Shown: positions 1 through 8,785 of the stretch, in pieces
Position numbering within the stretch: the stretch's first letter is position 1
Layout of the letters: each line of letters begins with the position of its first letter
Position numbers and translations under genes: made by a program
Assembly: GCF_002006995.1 (NCBI RefSeq)
Contig: NZ_MRUL01000026.1
Location: 1 to 39,097, forward strand
Reading direction: 5' to 3'
Origin: Izhakiella australiensis
Lineage (GTDB): Bacteria > Pseudomonadota > Gammaproteobacteria > Enterobacterales > Enterobacteriaceae
DNA: 39,097 nt
The notes under the pieces: model-generated
What the model saw: only the letters and a program-made list of their open reading frames with translations
What the model was told of the DNA's origin: nothing
Database searches by the model: none

Positions 1-61
1 CGCGGAATTCAGGCGAATGCTGCTTACGGGGGTTCTTACTGGTTGATACGGATTTTGTCAT
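1..61 (-). CDS. IS3-family transposase OrfA, N-terminal fragment
   Basis: The ATG at 61 (minus strand) is preceded by AGAGG and begins MTKSVSTSKNPRKQHSPEFR before the window edge. This matches the N-terminus of IS3 OrfA, the helix-turn-helix subunit that is fused to the DDE catalytic OrfB by programmed -1 frameshifting in this family. Only 20 residues are visible, so whether the transposase is intact cannot be judged. Confidence 0.85.
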   Translation of the reverse strand, partial: MTKSVSTSKNPRKQHSPEFR

Positions 62-126
62 GTGAGCTACCTCTGGTTGAGAGTTTACTCACTTAGTCGC
101 GTGTCCACTAATGGTGGGTAAGATCA
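1..126 (-). mobile_element. IS3-family insertion sequence, left end (partial)
   Basis: Read on the minus strand, the stretch opens at 126 with TGATCTTACCCACCATTAGT, which agrees closely with the terminal inverted repeat of IS3 as I remember it. It is followed by the typical leader, a ribosome-binding AGAGG and the start of orfA. The element continues off the left edge, so its other end, its target duplication and its orfB are not visible. The boundary at 126 is set by the inverted repeat and by the interruption of an AlpA-like reading frame exactly there. Confidence 0.85.
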
Positions 127-252
127 AATACCGATCTTTACAGGCTGTGGAAACCGATTTTGGCTGATAAGACGATAAATCCAAGCCTTACCAAATCCGG
201 TTTTATTCATCACTTCTGACAGGCGGATAAGACGTGTGCATGGCTGATTCAT
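124..252 (-). pseudogene. AlpA-like phage/island regulator truncated by IS3
   Basis: A frame starts at ATG 252 with GAGGGAAATACC ahead of it. It encodes 42 residues containing RLIRLSEVMNKTGFGKAWIY and then QNRFPQPVKIG, the winged helix-turn-helix pattern of AlpA/Prophage CP4-57 regulators, which activate excision of P4-like islands. These proteins are usually about 65-90 residues. Here the frame stops at TGA 124-126, and those three bases are the first three bases of the IS3-like inverted repeat. The C-terminal third is therefore lost, although the DNA-binding helices remain. The length fits a real, recently cut gene. Loss of activity is inference. Confidence 0.75.
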
Positions 253-305
253 GGTATTTCCCTCATCTATGTTGACGGAAATGAATATACGATTGAATCA
301 CCAGC

Positions 306-329
306 AAAAAGAGCGACCTTCAGATCGCC
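306..329 (-). terminator. Rho-independent terminator after the 343-1209 gene
   Basis: On the minus strand the sequence GCGATC-TGAA-GGTCGC (stem 313-328) is followed by TCTTTTTG. The six-pair stem has one T-G wobble. It lies 14 bases past the stop of the upstream gene and ends its transcript before the truncated AlpA frame. Confidence 0.6.
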
Positions 330-342
330 AAGGGTATGGATA

Positions 343-1209
343 TCAGTCTTTATCAGAATCCGCGATTTTCATCACGTCTGAAACTCTGATGTTTTTGAGA
401 TGACTGTTTTTGTTGATGAACAGATGGAACTGACGGATGAAAGGTATACTGGCTGCTTTTATCGCCAGTGGTCTGTCTGTGTCCCGAATTTGGTGATTGA
501 GGCGGGTCTGTTCTTCATCATCATCGTCGGTGTAAAGGAGGCGTGAAAGTCGATCTTCTGATATGCGAACCTTGTGCAGAGTAGACCATACAAGGATGTC
601 AATCATGGGTATGAGTCTGTAGTTGATGATTTTCTTGATGGTTCCATAGCCAAACCTGATCGAATCAGATGTATCGGCTTCAATGCCCCGTACTTTACGC
701 CATTGAGGTAGCGCGGCTTTCAAAGATTCAGCTATTTCCTCATCAGTTCCATTCGCAAGGTCTATTTCGACCATGACAGTATCTCTGAACAGCTTAGGGA
801 GAGCTTCGGATACAGGGCTATCGAGAAATTCACGGTTAACCGAATACTCATCACTTCCATCCCAGAAAAATAATGAATTCCGTAATCCAACGATGCTGAG
901 CTGAGCCAGCCGTTCTGTCGTGGTCAAAAAGAAATGTGGGGGTTGGTAAAGGGTGTCCTCTCTCGTGAGGTATCCGAGATGTTGCTCTGTAATAAGAAAC
1001 GGTTTTCCGCTGAAAATTCGGTCAATATAGAGGTTCACGGCTTTCGCTTCGAATTCCTCATGATAAGGCTTAAAGAACAGTGTCCTTGCAAGCAGCTCAT
1101 GGTAAAGCTGTATGAGAGTCAGATCTTCAAATCCTCGATAGGTATTGATATCCAACCATTTTTTAACTTCTTTGGTGTGTTCCGTTGACCAGTTTCTCAT
1201 GATTGCCAT
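343..1209 (-). CDS. Island accessory protein, possibly DUF6387 family
   Basis: This 288-residue protein has no signal peptide or membrane segment. It begins MAIMRNWSTEHTKEVKKWLD and contains a short, acidic DDDDEEQTR stretch near residue 235. The N-terminal KKWLDINTYRGFEDL pattern and the place next to a P4-type integrase resemble DUF6387 proteins, a family of unknown function found with integrases, but I recognise this only loosely. The start at 1209 has AAAGG six bases upstream; the ATG at 1200 is an alternative. It sits between the integrase and the AlpA-like gene on the same strand, with hairpins on both sides, so it looks like its own transcription unit. Base composition is visibly more AT-rich than the backbone genes, as expected for island DNA. 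Its function is unknown. Confidence 0.6.
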   Translation of the reverse strand: MAIMRNWSTEHTKEVKKWLDINTYRGFEDLTLIQLYHELLARTLFFKPYHEEFEAKAVNLYIDRIFSGKPFLITEQHLGYLTREDTLYQPPHFFLTTTERLAQLSIVGLRNSLFFWDGSDEYSVNREFLDSPVSEALPKLFRDTVMVEIDLANGTDEEIAESLKAALPQWRKVRGIEADTSDSIRFGYGTIKKIINYRLIPMIDILVWSTLHKVRISEDRLSRLLYTDDDDEEQTRLNHQIRDTDRPLAIKAASIPFIRQFHLFINKNSHLKNIRVSDVMKIADSDKD

Positions 1210-1294
1210 TTGGTGCCTTTGTTATTCCATTCAGAAATGGATAGTTGAACTCATCTGAGCGACCAGAAGCAATAATTATAAAAAATGCAGTCAT

Positions 1295-1312
1295 AAAAAA
1301 GAGCTACGCTCT
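1295..1312 (-). terminator. Putative terminator downstream of integrase
   Basis: On the minus strand AGAGC-GTA-GCTCT is followed directly by a run of T. It lies about 40 bases past the integrase stop codon, between the integrase and the accessory gene. The stem is only five pairs. Confidence 0.5.
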
Positions 1313-1348
1313 ACCGAGACATAGCCCTTAGTTCAGCATCAGCTTCCT

Positions 1349-2563
1349 CTATGCACGTCGATTAAACGTCCCATGCATCACATTGCCACCATTCTCAAGG
1401 CTATCCATATAGTCAGCATACCATTGCAGCATCTCACGTCTGCCATCAAGATATTGCGCATGGTTATAGGTACCACGGATAGCATTCTTATCAAGATGCG
1501 CAAGCTGGGTTTCAATCCATGCGGTGTTGTAGCCTTGTTCATGAAGAACGGTGCTCATGGTATGACGGAATCCATGCCCCGTAACGCGGCCGGTATAGCC
1601 AATTCGCTTAAACACCTGATTGATACTGGCTTCGCTCATTGTTTTACTTGGATCATTACGACCGGGGAACATTAGATGAAAATTACCAGTCATTGCCCTG
1701 ATTTTTTCAATAATTTCCAATGCCTGCACGGATAACGGAACAATATGAGGACGCCGCATTTTCATGCGTTCGGCAGAAATTTCCCATAACCCTTTATCAG
1801 TATAAATTTCAGACCATAACGCACCACGTAATTCACCCGTTCGAACACCAGTGATGATCATTAGTCGGGCGGCTAACACTACCAACTCACTACCAGAGTA
1901 GCCAGCAAGGGCTTTAAAAAAGGCTGGAAGCTCCTCAATGGTCAGGAATGGATAATGTTTAGACTCATGCCCCTGCATAGCACTGGTGAGATCTGGTGCG
2001 GGGTTATACTCGGCTCTGCCTGTAACTATGGCGTAGCGAAACACTTCACCACACCGCTGACGTACTTTCTTAGCTTTCTCAGTCGCACCTCGCTCTTCCA
2101 TCTTTTTAAGCACGTTAAGCAATTCCAACGGCTTGATGTCTGCAACAGGACGTTGACCGATGAACGGGAAGACATCTTTGTTGAAGGCTTCAAGAATGTC
2201 AGAGGCATATCCCGCAGACCATTTCTTCACTTTCATGTTGTGCCATTCGAGCGCAATTTGCTGAAAGGTGTTTTTTACTTCTTCGATTTGGGCTAGTTTG
2301 CTTTCTTTCTTAAACGCACTCGGATCAACGCCATTAACCAGCAGCTTTTTAGCATCATCTCTTTTGCTTCTGGCATCAGCTAAGGTAATGGTCGGGTAAA
2401 CACCAAACACCACACGTTTTTCTTTACCTGCGATACGGTATTTCATGCGCCAGCTTTTGGTGCCGTTAGGGAACACCTCCAGATACATGCCCCCACCATC
2501 TGCTAACTTATAGGGTTTATCTTTAGGCTTGGCAGTCTCGACCTGTCTGGCATTGAGCTTCAT
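1349..2563 (-). CDS. P4-type tyrosine recombinase integrase
   Basis: This site-specific recombinase inserts and excises the island at tRNA-Thr. The 404 residues are full length for the P4/CP4 integrase group. An N-terminal DUF4102 arm-binding domain occupies about residues 1-85 (KLADGGGMYLEVFPNGTKSW), a core-binding SAM-like domain about 95-190, and the catalytic domain about 205-385. The visible catalytic residues are R241 (ITGVRTGEL), H330 and R333 (HGFRH), H356 (LAHLD) and the nucleophile, probably Y366 (TYNHAQY). All are present, so the enzyme should be active. The gene lies 175 bases from the 3' end of thrW in the same orientation, the usual arrangement for islands at tRNA genes. In E. 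coli K-12 the same tRNA carries the CP4-6 prophage. The ATG at 2563 is the only good start. Confidence 0.95.
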   Translation of the reverse strand: MKLNARQVETAKPKDKPYKLADGGGMYLEVFPNGTKSWRMKYRIAGKEKRVVFGVYPTITLADARSKRDDAKKLLVNGVDPSAFKKESKLAQIEEVKNTFQQIALEWHNMKVKKWSAGYASDILEAFNKDVFPFIGQRPVADIKPLELLNVLKKMEERGATEKAKKVRQRCGEVFRYAIVTGRAEYNPAPDLTSAMQGHESKHYPFLTIEELPAFFKALAGYSGSELVVLAARLMIITGVRTGELRGALWSEIYTDKGLWEISAERMKMRRPHIVPLSVQALEIIEKIRAMTGNFHLMFPGRNDPSKTMSEASINQVFKRIGYTGRVTGHGFRHTMSTVLHEQGYNTAWIETQLAHLDKNAIRGTYNHAQYLDGRREMLQWYADYMDSLENGGNVMHGTFNRRA

Positions 2564-2615
2564 TTGGGGGCATCTCCTCTAGACCGAATACAACATGCCC
2601 CCACCGATGCCCCCA
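2487..2615. repeat. Repeated GGGGGCAT motifs around the integrase start
   Basis: The motif ATGCCCCCA occurs at 2487-2495 (inside the integrase gene), 2595-2603 and 2607-2615, and its complement TGGGGGCAT occurs at 2565-2573 just upstream of the start codon. The first two copies share the 11-mer ATGCCCCCACC. Four copies in 130 bp, partly in inverted orientation, fit binding sites for the integrase arm domain or an autoregulatory operator. That role is inference. Confidence 0.55.
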
Positions 2616-2738
2616 ACTCACCGTAGATTTTCGTGAACGTGAGTAGACGAGCAGAGACAACAAGGGCCGTGAAACGGCGTATTATAAGGATTTAAAGGGT
2701 GTTTGAGTAGACTTAGGGAGACGTTAAAATAGGTAGGA

Positions 2739-2814
2739 TGGTGCCGATAATAGGAGTCGAACCTACGACCTTCGCATTACGAATGCGCTGCTCTACCAAC
2801 TGAGCTATATCGGC
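2739..2814 (-). tRNA. thrW: tRNA-Thr (anticodon CGT), island attachment site
   Basis: The minus strand gives a complete cloverleaf of 76 bases, starting GCCGATATAGCTCAGTTGGT, with the anticodon loop ATTCGTAA and an encoded CCA end at 2741-2739. Anticodon CGT reads ACG (Thr). It matches E. coli thrW in sequence and in position beyond proA. The integrase lies immediately past its 3' end, so the 3' half of this gene is the likely attB/attL core and the tRNA remains intact. The second att copy would be at the far, unseen end of the island. Confidence 0.97.
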
Positions 2815-2844
2815 GTACCGGGGGGAAACAACGCTGAATACGGT

Positions 2845-2903
2845 AAAAAAATTGCCGGGATGAGTCAATAGCGGCTGGTGCGAGTGCGCTTTTTCCCGGC
2901 AAT
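2845..2903 (-). terminator. Inverted repeat with T-run after proA
   Basis: A perfect 10-bp inverted repeat, ATTGCCGGGA at 2851-2860 and its complement at 2894-2903, encloses a 33-base loop. On the minus strand it is followed by seven T. It lies between the proA stop and thrW and probably ends most proBA transcripts. The long loop is unusual for a terminator. Confidence 0.55.
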
Positions 2904-3027
2904 ATTTGTCTGTTTTTACGCCTGTCGGTGCCGGGCAGCTCCCCGGCCCTCGCCGACCGGAGAAAAGCGTTTAGCCGCAGATAACGCCTGAGGGTTACGC
3001 TTCCCTGCCCCCGATCGTGAATGGCGC

Positions 3028-4281
3028 TTAGCTGCGCAGCGTGTCCTGGCCGAAAGCGACCCATTTGTAGGTTGTCAGCGCTTCCAGCCCCATCGGGCCG
3101 CGCGCGTGCAGCTTCTGGGTACTGACGGCAACCTCGGCGCCAAGGCCGAACTGGCCGCCATCGGTGAAGCGCGTGCTGGCGTTGACAAAGACCGCCGCCG
3201 AGTCCACCTGGCTGACAAAACGCTCGGCGTTGGCGATGCTGCGCGTCAGGATAGCATCAGAGTGCTGGGTGCTGTATTCGCGAATATGGGCCACCGCTTC
3301 GTCGATGTCATCAACCAGCTTAACGTTGAGGTCCAGTGACAGCCATTCGTCGCGGTATTCGCTGTCCTGCACGGCGCTGACCGCCGCCGGGCCGGATTGC
3401 AGTGGCGCGATAGCGTTGCCGTCTGCGTGCAGCTTAATGTTTTCCTGCGCCATGCGGGCGCTGAACGGCACCAGAAAGCGCCCGGCAATATTGCGGTGTA
3501 CCAGCAGGGTTTCCACCGAGTTGCAGGCGCTGGGGCGCTGTTTTTTGGCGTTGACGATGATATCCAGCGCCGCCTCGGTTTCCATACTTTCATCAACAAA
3601 AATATGACAAACGCCGATGCCCCCGGAGATAACCGGAATAGTCGAGTTTTCGCGGCACAGCTTGTGTAATCCGGCGCCGCCGCGTGGGATCAGCATATCG
3701 ATGTAGCGATCCAGCTTCAGCATCTGATTAACCAGCTCGCGGTCAGGATTTTCGATCGCCTGAATCGCGCTTTTCGGTAAGCCATGCTTTTCCAGGGCGC
3801 GCTGAATAACCTGCACCGTGGCGGCATTGGTGCGGTATGTCTCTTTTCCGCCGCGCAGAATAGCAGCATTGCCGGTTTTCAGGCACAGCGAGGCGACGTC
3901 GACGGTGACGTTTGGTCGCGCTTCATAAATCACGCCAACCACGCCCAGTGGCACGCGGCGGCGTTCAATGCGCAGACCGCTGTCGAGCAGGCCTCCGTCG
4001 ATTATCTGTCCAACCGGATCCGCTAGCTGGCACACCTGGCGCACGTCGCTGGCGATGCCCTGTAAACGGGCCGGATTGAGCATCAGTCGGTCAAGCAGCG
4101 CAGCACTCATGCCGTTCTGGCGCGCATCCGCCAAATCCTGCTCGTTGGCGCTAAGAATAATCGCGCTGTCCGCTTCAAGCTGGTCGGCAATGGTCATCAG
4201 CACCTGATTTTTTTCTGCACTGGAAAGCTGCACTATCTGGTAAGACGCTTTTTTCGCAGCCTGCCCCATTTTTTCAAGCAT
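3028..4281 (-). CDS. proA: Gamma-glutamyl phosphate reductase
   Basis: This is the second step of proline synthesis: NADPH-dependent reduction of glutamyl-5-phosphate to glutamate semialdehyde in the cytoplasm. The 417 residues equal the usual length of the family. An aldehyde-dehydrogenase-like fold is visible, with [10 protein letters not shown] near residue 119 and the catalytic cysteine segment [17 protein letters not shown] near 247-263. The C-terminus [11 protein letters not shown] is typical of ProA. The gene follows proB with an 11-base gap on the same strand, so the two are one operon, and the proteins act as a complex that channels the labile intermediate. The ATG at 4281 agrees with the family N-terminus [14 protein letters not shown]. 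Confidence 0.98.
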   Translation of the reverse strand: MLEKMGQAAKKASYQIVQLSSAEKNQVLMTIADQLEADSAIILSANEQDLADARQNGMSAALLDRLMLNPARLQGIASDVRQVCQLADPVGQIIDGGLLDSGLRIERRRVPLGVVGVIYEARPNVTVDVASLCLKTGNAAILRGGKETYRTNAATVQVIQRALEKHGLPKSAIQAIENPDRELVNQMLKLDRYIDMLIPRGGAGLHKLCRENSTIPVISGGIGVCHIFVDESMETEAALDIIVNAKKQRPSACNSVETLLVHRNIAGRFLVPFSARMAQENIKLHADGNAIAPLQSGPAAVSAVQDSEYRDEWLSLDLNVKLVDDIDEAVAHIREYSTQHSDAILTRSIANAERFVSQVDSAAVFVNASTRFTDGGQFGLGAEVAVSTQKLHARGPMGLEALTTYKWVAFGQDTLRS

Positions 4282-4292
4282 TTTCGGCCCCT

Positions 4293-5396
4293 TTAACTGA
4301 CGATCATATCGTCGCGGTGAACGGCAACAGGACCGTATTCATAGCCCAGAATATCGCTGATTTGCTGGGAGTGATGCCCGGCAATCATTCGCATGGCGTC
4401 GCTATTGTAACGTGATACGCCGTGGGCGACATCCCGTCCTTGCAGGCTGCGGATGCGAATGACCTCGCCACGGGAGAAGTTGCCGCTGATGGTGCGAATC
4501 CCCTTTGGCAGCAGCGAGCTGCCCCGTTCCAGAATAGCGCTGATGGCACCGTCGTCCACGGTGATTTCCCCGGCGGGCGGCGCGCCGAAAATCCAGCGCT
4601 TACGGTTTTCCAGCGGGGTTTCCATGGCGTGAAAGCGGGTGCCAACCGGCGTACCGTCGATGACTTCGGCAATCACCCCGGCCTTGCTGCCGGCAGCAAT
4701 AATGGTATCGATACCGGCACGGCAGGCAACGTCGGCTGCCTGCAGTTTGGTCGCCATGCCGCCGGTGCCTAATCCGGAGACGCTGTCACCGGCAATGGTG
4801 CGCAGCGCATCATCAATGCTGTGTACGTCGGCGATCAGCTGCGCCTGTGGGTTGTTACGCGGATCGGCGGTGAACAGACCGGGCTGATCGGTGAGCAGCA
4901 GTAATTTGTCCGCGCCGGCAAGGATGGCAGCCAGCGCCGACAGGTTGTCGTTGTCGCCGACCTTAATTTCAGCGGTGGCGACCGCATCGTTTTCGTTAAT
5001 AACCGGCACGATATGGTTATCAAGCAATGCGCGCAGCGTGTCGCGGGCGTTAAGAAAACGCTCGCGATCTTCGAGGTCGGCGCGCGTCAGCAGCATCTGG
5101 CCGATGTGAATGCCATAGATGGAGAAAAGCTGTTCCCACAGTTGGATCAGGCGACTTTGCCCTACCGCCGCCAGCAGCTGTTTAGAGGCGATGGTCGGCG
5201 GCAGCTCCGGGTAGCCGAGATGTTCACGCCCTGCGGCCATTGCGCCGGAGGTGACAATCACAATACGGTGGCCGGCGGCGTGAAGCTGAGCGCACTGGCG
5301 CACCAGCTCCACTATATGGGCCCGATTTAACCGACGCGATCCGCCGGTCAGTACGCTGGTCCCCAGTTTGACTACCAGAGTCTGGCTGCTGCTCAT
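4293..5396 (-). CDS. proB: Glutamate 5-kinase
   Basis: This enzyme phosphorylates glutamate at the gamma carboxylate, the committed and proline-inhibited step of proline synthesis. The 367 residues match E. coli ProB. The amino-acid kinase domain covers about 1-255 ([12 protein letters not shown] at the start, [15 protein letters not shown] near 50, [17 protein letters not shown] near 135, [15 protein letters not shown] near 210), and a C-terminal PUA domain covers about 275-355. AGGA lies five bases ahead of the ATG at 5396. It is transcribed away from phoE and is the first gene of proBA. Confidence 0.98.
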   Translation of the reverse strand: MSSSQTLVVKLGTSVLTGGSRRLNRAHIVELVRQCAQLHAAGHRIVIVTSGAMAAGREHLGYPELPPTIASKQLLAAVGQSRLIQLWEQLFSIYGIHIGQMLLTRADLEDRERFLNARDTLRALLDNHIVPVINENDAVATAEIKVGDNDNLSALAAILAGADKLLLLTDQPGLFTADPRNNPQAQLIADVHSIDDALRTIAGDSVSGLGTGGMATKLQAADVACRAGIDTIIAAGSKAGVIAEVIDGTPVGTRFHAMETPLENRKRWIFGAPPAGEITVDDGAISAILERGSSLLPKGIRTISGNFSRGEVIRIRSLQGRDVAHGVSRYNSDAMRMIAGHHSQQISDILGYEYGPVAVHRDDMIVS

Positions 5397-5531
5397 TTTT
5401 TCCTGCCGTTGTTAAAAAAGTTATTGAGCAGACTTTTTATCAGGAGTAGCCGAGGAAACCAACCACTGCAAGGGGAAATGACAAAAATAGGACGACAGCC
5501 GCGAATAAAAAAAGTTCGAAAAAAACATATC

Positions 5532-5575
5532 CTGTAAAACTACGAAATAAAAGCGTCATCAAAAATAAGTAATAT
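5532..5575 (+). promoter_or_regulatory. Candidate Pho-box-like promoter of phoE
   Basis: Upstream of the porin, CTGTAAAACTA, CGAAATAAAAG and CGTCATCAAAA follow one another in 11-base steps from 5532, and TAATAT at 5570-5575 would serve as the -10 element. PhoB sites are 11-base direct repeats built on CTGTCAT that replace the -35 element. The match is partial: the first unit is fair, the second poor, and the third has GCGTCAT. An OmpR-type site is the alternative. Confidence 0.35.
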
Positions 5576-5664
5576 ACGCCAGAACTCCGGACGGTGAGGA
5601 CACACAAACCGCCGGTATAACAGCCTGTTAGGGCAAAAATTTTACTCATTGGGATCGATAGCAA

Positions 5665-6798
5665 ATGCAAATGAAGAAGAGCGTTTTGGCAGCCGTCGTC
5701 GCTGCTCTGGCCGTATCTGCCGGCGCTAACGCGGCAGAAGTGTATAACAAAGACGGTAACAAGCTGGACTTCTACGGCAAACTGAAAGCCATGCACTACT
5801 TCAGCGACAATAATGGCAGCAATGGCGACAAGTCTTATGCCCGTATCGGCTTTAAGGGCCAGACTAAAATTAACGATGATATGACCGGTTACGGCCAGTG
5901 GGAATATCAGTACAACCTGAACAACTCTGAAGGCTCCGACGCCAACAACGGCAACAAAACCCGCCTCGGCTTTGCCGGTCTGAAATTTGGCGATGCCGGT
6001 TCATTTGATTACGGCCGCAACTACGGCGTGCTGTATGACGTTGAAGGCTGGACCGATATGTTCCCGGAATTCGGCGGCGACGGCACGGCCCGCGCGGATA
6101 ACTTTATGACCCAGCGCGCAACCGGCGTGGCAACCTACCGCAACAGCAATTTCTTCGGCCTGATCCCCGGCCTGAAATTCGCTCTGCAGTACCAGGGTAA
6201 AAACAGCGCCGATACGGCTAACGCCCGCGGTACCACCACCGGTAACGGCGACGGTTACGGCATTTCATTATCCTATGCCATTCTGGATACCGGCCTGTCA
6301 GTCGGCGGTGCTTATACCTCTTCTGACCGTACCACCCAGCAGCAGTCGCTGGTCTTTGGTCACGGCGATAAAGCCGATGCTTTCGGCGGCGGCATCAAGT
6401 ATGACGCGGGCGGCCTCTACCTGGCGGCGATCTATACCCAGACGACCAACATGACGCCATTTACCACTACCAATGCCATTGCCGGCGTAACCAACAGCAC
6501 GTCCAGCAGCTACACCGGCCTGGCGAATAAAGCGACAAACATTGAATTGGTTGCGCAGTACCAGTTCGACTTCGGCCTGCGTCCGTCAATCGGCTACGTG
6601 CAGACCAAAGGCCACGACATTGAGCGCGGCATTGGCGATGCAGACCTGGTTAAATATATTGATGTGGGCGCCACTTATTACTTCAACAAAAACATGTCAG
6701 CCATGGTTGACTACAAAATCAACCAGCTGAGCGACGATAACAAGCTGGCGCTGAATAACGACGACGTCGTCGCCGTTGGCATGACCTATCAGTTCTGA
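5665..6798 (+). CDS. phoE: Outer membrane trimeric porin, PhoE type
   Basis: This is a general diffusion porin of the OmpC/OmpF/PhoE family in the outer membrane. The signal peptide is about 23 residues and ends GANA before [16 protein letters not shown]. The constriction loop [20 protein letters not shown] and the C-terminal strand ending VGMTYQF with terminal Phe are typical. In the second half, [12 protein letters not shown] and [20 protein letters not shown] are closer to E. coli PhoE than to OmpC. The position between proB and crl is that of phoE. One departure stands out: the position of the PhoE-specific Lys125 (mature numbering), which gives the pore its anion preference, is Gln here, as in OmpC. 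The start may be 5665 or the ATG six bases later; neither has a strong ribosome-binding site. Confidence 0.9.
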   Translation: MQMKKSVLAAVVAALAVSAGANAAEVYNKDGNKLDFYGKLKAMHYFSDNNGSNGDKSYARIGFKGQTKINDDMTGYGQWEYQYNLNNSEGSDANNGNKTRLGFAGLKFGDAGSFDYGRNYGVLYDVEGWTDMFPEFGGDGTARADNFMTQRATGVATYRNSNFFGLIPGLKFALQYQGKNSADTANARGTTTGNGDGYGISLSYAILDTGLSVGGAYTSSDRTTQQQSLVFGHGDKADAFGGGIKYDAGGLYLAAIYTQTTNMTPFTTTNAIAGVTNSTSSSYTGLANKATNIELVAQYQFDFGLRPSIGYVQTKGHDIERGIGDADLVKYIDVGATYYFNKNMSAMVDYKINQLSDDNKLALNNDDVVAVGMTYQF

Positions 6799-6858
6799 TG
6801 TACCCGCTGCGCCTTGCCACGGGCGTAGCGTTCACTCTGGCGTTATGTGTCTGTAAAC

Positions 6859-6886
6859 AAGGCTGGAATTTCCAGCCTTTTCTATT
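6859..6886 (+). terminator. Terminator after phoE
   Basis: AAGGCTGGA-ATT-TCCAGCCTT followed by TTCTATTC forms a nine-pair hairpin with a short loop, 60 bases past the porin stop codon. It could also act on crl transcripts from the other side. Confidence 0.85.
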
Positions 6887-6924
6887 CGCTGACGGCGCTG
6901 CCCGGTGGCAATCTCTCTGCCGAA

Positions 6925-7332
6925 TTACGCCTCAGCGCTTAACGCTACCGGTTTATCGTTAAAATCTGCCGCCGGCTTCAGCGCCAGCTTGTGCTCCGCC
7001 AGCAGAGCTTTCAGACGCTGATGGAAATCACGTAGCGTTTCTTCCAGCCGCTTATTATTGTCTTTGCCCTTGACCGCCGTTTCCTGCCACAGCCCTTCTT
7101 TATCGAACAGGCCAAAGTAGTATTTGTAGGTGAAGTGATCTTCTTTAGCGTCCAGCTCCATCCACCAGCCCCAGAACTCACGGCTTTCCGGTGCAGGCTT
7201 AACGTTCACGCATACGGCCAGACAGTCGAAAAAAAAGTGATTGCCTTCGCATTTGCCTTCACGAATATAGGGCCCCAGCGCGGTGAACTGTTTAATAAAT
7301 TTACTTCGCAGGTGTCCACTTGGTAAGGTCAT
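6925..7332 (-). CDS. crl: Sigma factor-binding protein Crl
   Basis: Crl binds sigma-S and promotes its assembly with core RNA polymerase, raising expression of stationary-phase and curli genes. The 135 residues (E. coli 133) begin [20 protein letters not shown] and contain the conserved core [19 protein letters not shown] and [10 protein letters not shown]. The region is intact, unlike in E. coli K-12 strains where crl is split by an insertion. It lies convergent to phoE and downstream of frsA in the usual order. Confidence 0.97.
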   Translation of the reverse strand: MTLPSGHLRSKFIKQFTALGPYIREGKCEGNHFFFDCLAVCVNVKPAPESREFWGWWMELDAKEDHFTYKYYFGLFDKEGLWQETAVKGKDNNKRLEETLRDFHQRLKALLAEHKLALKPAADFNDKPVALSAEA

Positions 7333-7384
7333 TTAGCGCGTTCCTGTTATGAGTCAATGAGTAATGCCAATCAATAGTAGCAAC

Positions 7385-8632
7385 TCAGGCGCCGACGCGC
7401 TTCGCTATCCATTCAGAAATTTGCTGTAAAGCATGCTGAAAGCTGCGCATCACCGGTGAGGCCGGAATGCTCAGCAGCGTCCCCTGTGCTGAAGACTGGC
7501 TTATCAGTCGCGATTCGGATTCCGGACTAAAGGGATCGCCGGGCCAGAAACAGGACAGCATCGGCGTGGCGCAGCGCCGTCCCAGCAGTCCCTGGACCTT
7601 TAACGAATAGCAGTTTAACTCGCGACGCAGCGCTTCATCGCTGGCATAAGTCATCCCCAGACGGCTGGCAAGTAAATCGGCATACATATCCGGTATCGCA
7701 TCCTGCTGACCGGGGTCGCTTAGCAAGCTGTGAACGATCGGCCCCATGCAGGCGACGCCCTTCAGCCTTGGCGCTTCAAGGTAGGCCAGACGCACCGCAA
7801 TGCTGGCGCCAAACCGGTAGCCGAATGCCGCCACCCGCGTATGGTCAATCCAGGGGATATCCGTAAGCTGCCTGAGTACCTGCTGATGAAGAAAACTAGC
7901 ATCTTCGGTCAGCTTCCACCTGGCGGAAAAGCCGACGGACGGCACATCAATGGTCAGCATCGCCAGCCCCAGCGGGGCCAGATAATCGTGAAACAAGCGA
8001 TAATGATCGCTTTGCAACGCATCAAGCGCGCCGCAGATTAGCACCGTGGGATAAGGCGCGCTGACACCGGCCGGCATATGTAAAAAACCGTTCACGGCCG
8101 TGCCGCCGGGAATATTGAAGCTCAGCTCTTTCAGTTCGCCGGGCAAAAAGCGGGCGGCCTGCTCATAGGCCCGATTAGCCAGAACCTGCGCCTGATCGGC
8201 CAGCTGATCGCCTTTCAGATAGGGATAGCCCGCGAGGCTGAACAGCGTCGCCGCCCGCATCCAGCAGTCGCCCGCCTGATTATTATCCAGCAGCTGGGCT
8301 TTATCCTGCCACTGCGCGGCCTGCTGCGACCATTCATATATCCAGTTACCGTTACGGTAGCCGATAACGGTGTCCAGCTGGTGCTCGCGGGTACGCTCTT
8401 CCTGGCTGGTAGCAATGCGCGCCAGCACTTCGCTCAGTTCAATCGGCGAGATGCCGCGCCAAATCCACAGCAAGCGGTTAATCATGCGATACCAGCTGTG
8501 CTGATTTTCCCCGTCGAGGGCGGTGTGGATCGCGCCGGGATGAGGATGGGACTGGCGGCGGATTAAAGAAGAGGTTTCAGGGTGCTTAAAGCGGGGTTTA
8601 AAGAGTTCTTCGCTGAGATTTTTTGACGTCAC
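7385..8632 (-). CDS. frsA: Fermentation-respiration switch protein FrsA (alpha/beta hydrolase fold)
   Basis: In E. coli FrsA binds unphosphorylated EIIA-Glc of the glucose PTS and shifts metabolism toward fermentation; its enzymatic role is disputed. The frame is open to 8728, but the conserved N-terminus [20 protein letters not shown] begins at GTG 8632, with GGAGG placed eight bases upstream. That start gives 415 residues against 414 in E. coli, so I chose it. The alpha/beta hydrolase part covers about residues 165-410. The elbow [19 protein letters not shown] lacks a Ser at the nucleophile position, as in other FrsA proteins. Confidence 0.93.
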   Translation of the reverse strand: MTSKNLSEELFKPRFKHPETSSLIRRQSHPHPGAIHTALDGENQHSWYRMINRLLWIWRGISPIELSEVLARIATSQEERTREHQLDTVIGYRNGNWIYEWSQQAAQWQDKAQLLDNNQAGDCWMRAATLFSLAGYPYLKGDQLADQAQVLANRAYEQAARFLPGELKELSFNIPGGTAVNGFLHMPAGVSAPYPTVLICGALDALQSDHYRLFHDYLAPLGLAMLTIDVPSVGFSARWKLTEDASFLHQQVLRQLTDIPWIDHTRVAAFGYRFGASIAVRLAYLEAPRLKGVACMGPIVHSLLSDPGQQDAIPDMYADLLASRLGMTYASDEALRRELNCYSLKVQGLLGRRCATPMLSCFWPGDPFSPESESRLISQSSAQGTLLSIPASPVMRSFQHALQQISEWIAKRVGA

Positions 8633-8785
8633 TATCAGACCTCCCCGGATAGCGTATGACACCGACAGACTGCCGAACCTGGTGGCGCAAAACGCGAATC
8701 GGTAAGCAAGGCGCCCGCTCATACACAATGTTCAGTAAACCTGAACCATAACGCAATAAGCGAGCGACGTCCTGATCGATGTCAA

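Noticed and set aside
2777..3064. 95-codon minus-strand frame
   Set aside because: It spans part of the tRNA-Thr gene, the terminator and the end of proA; it has no ribosome-binding site and an implausible Arg-rich composition.
5440..5796. 118-codon minus-strand frame between proB and phoE
   Set aside because: It covers the proB/phoE promoter region and the phoE signal peptide; no known family and a hydrophobic composition due only to AT-rich DNA.
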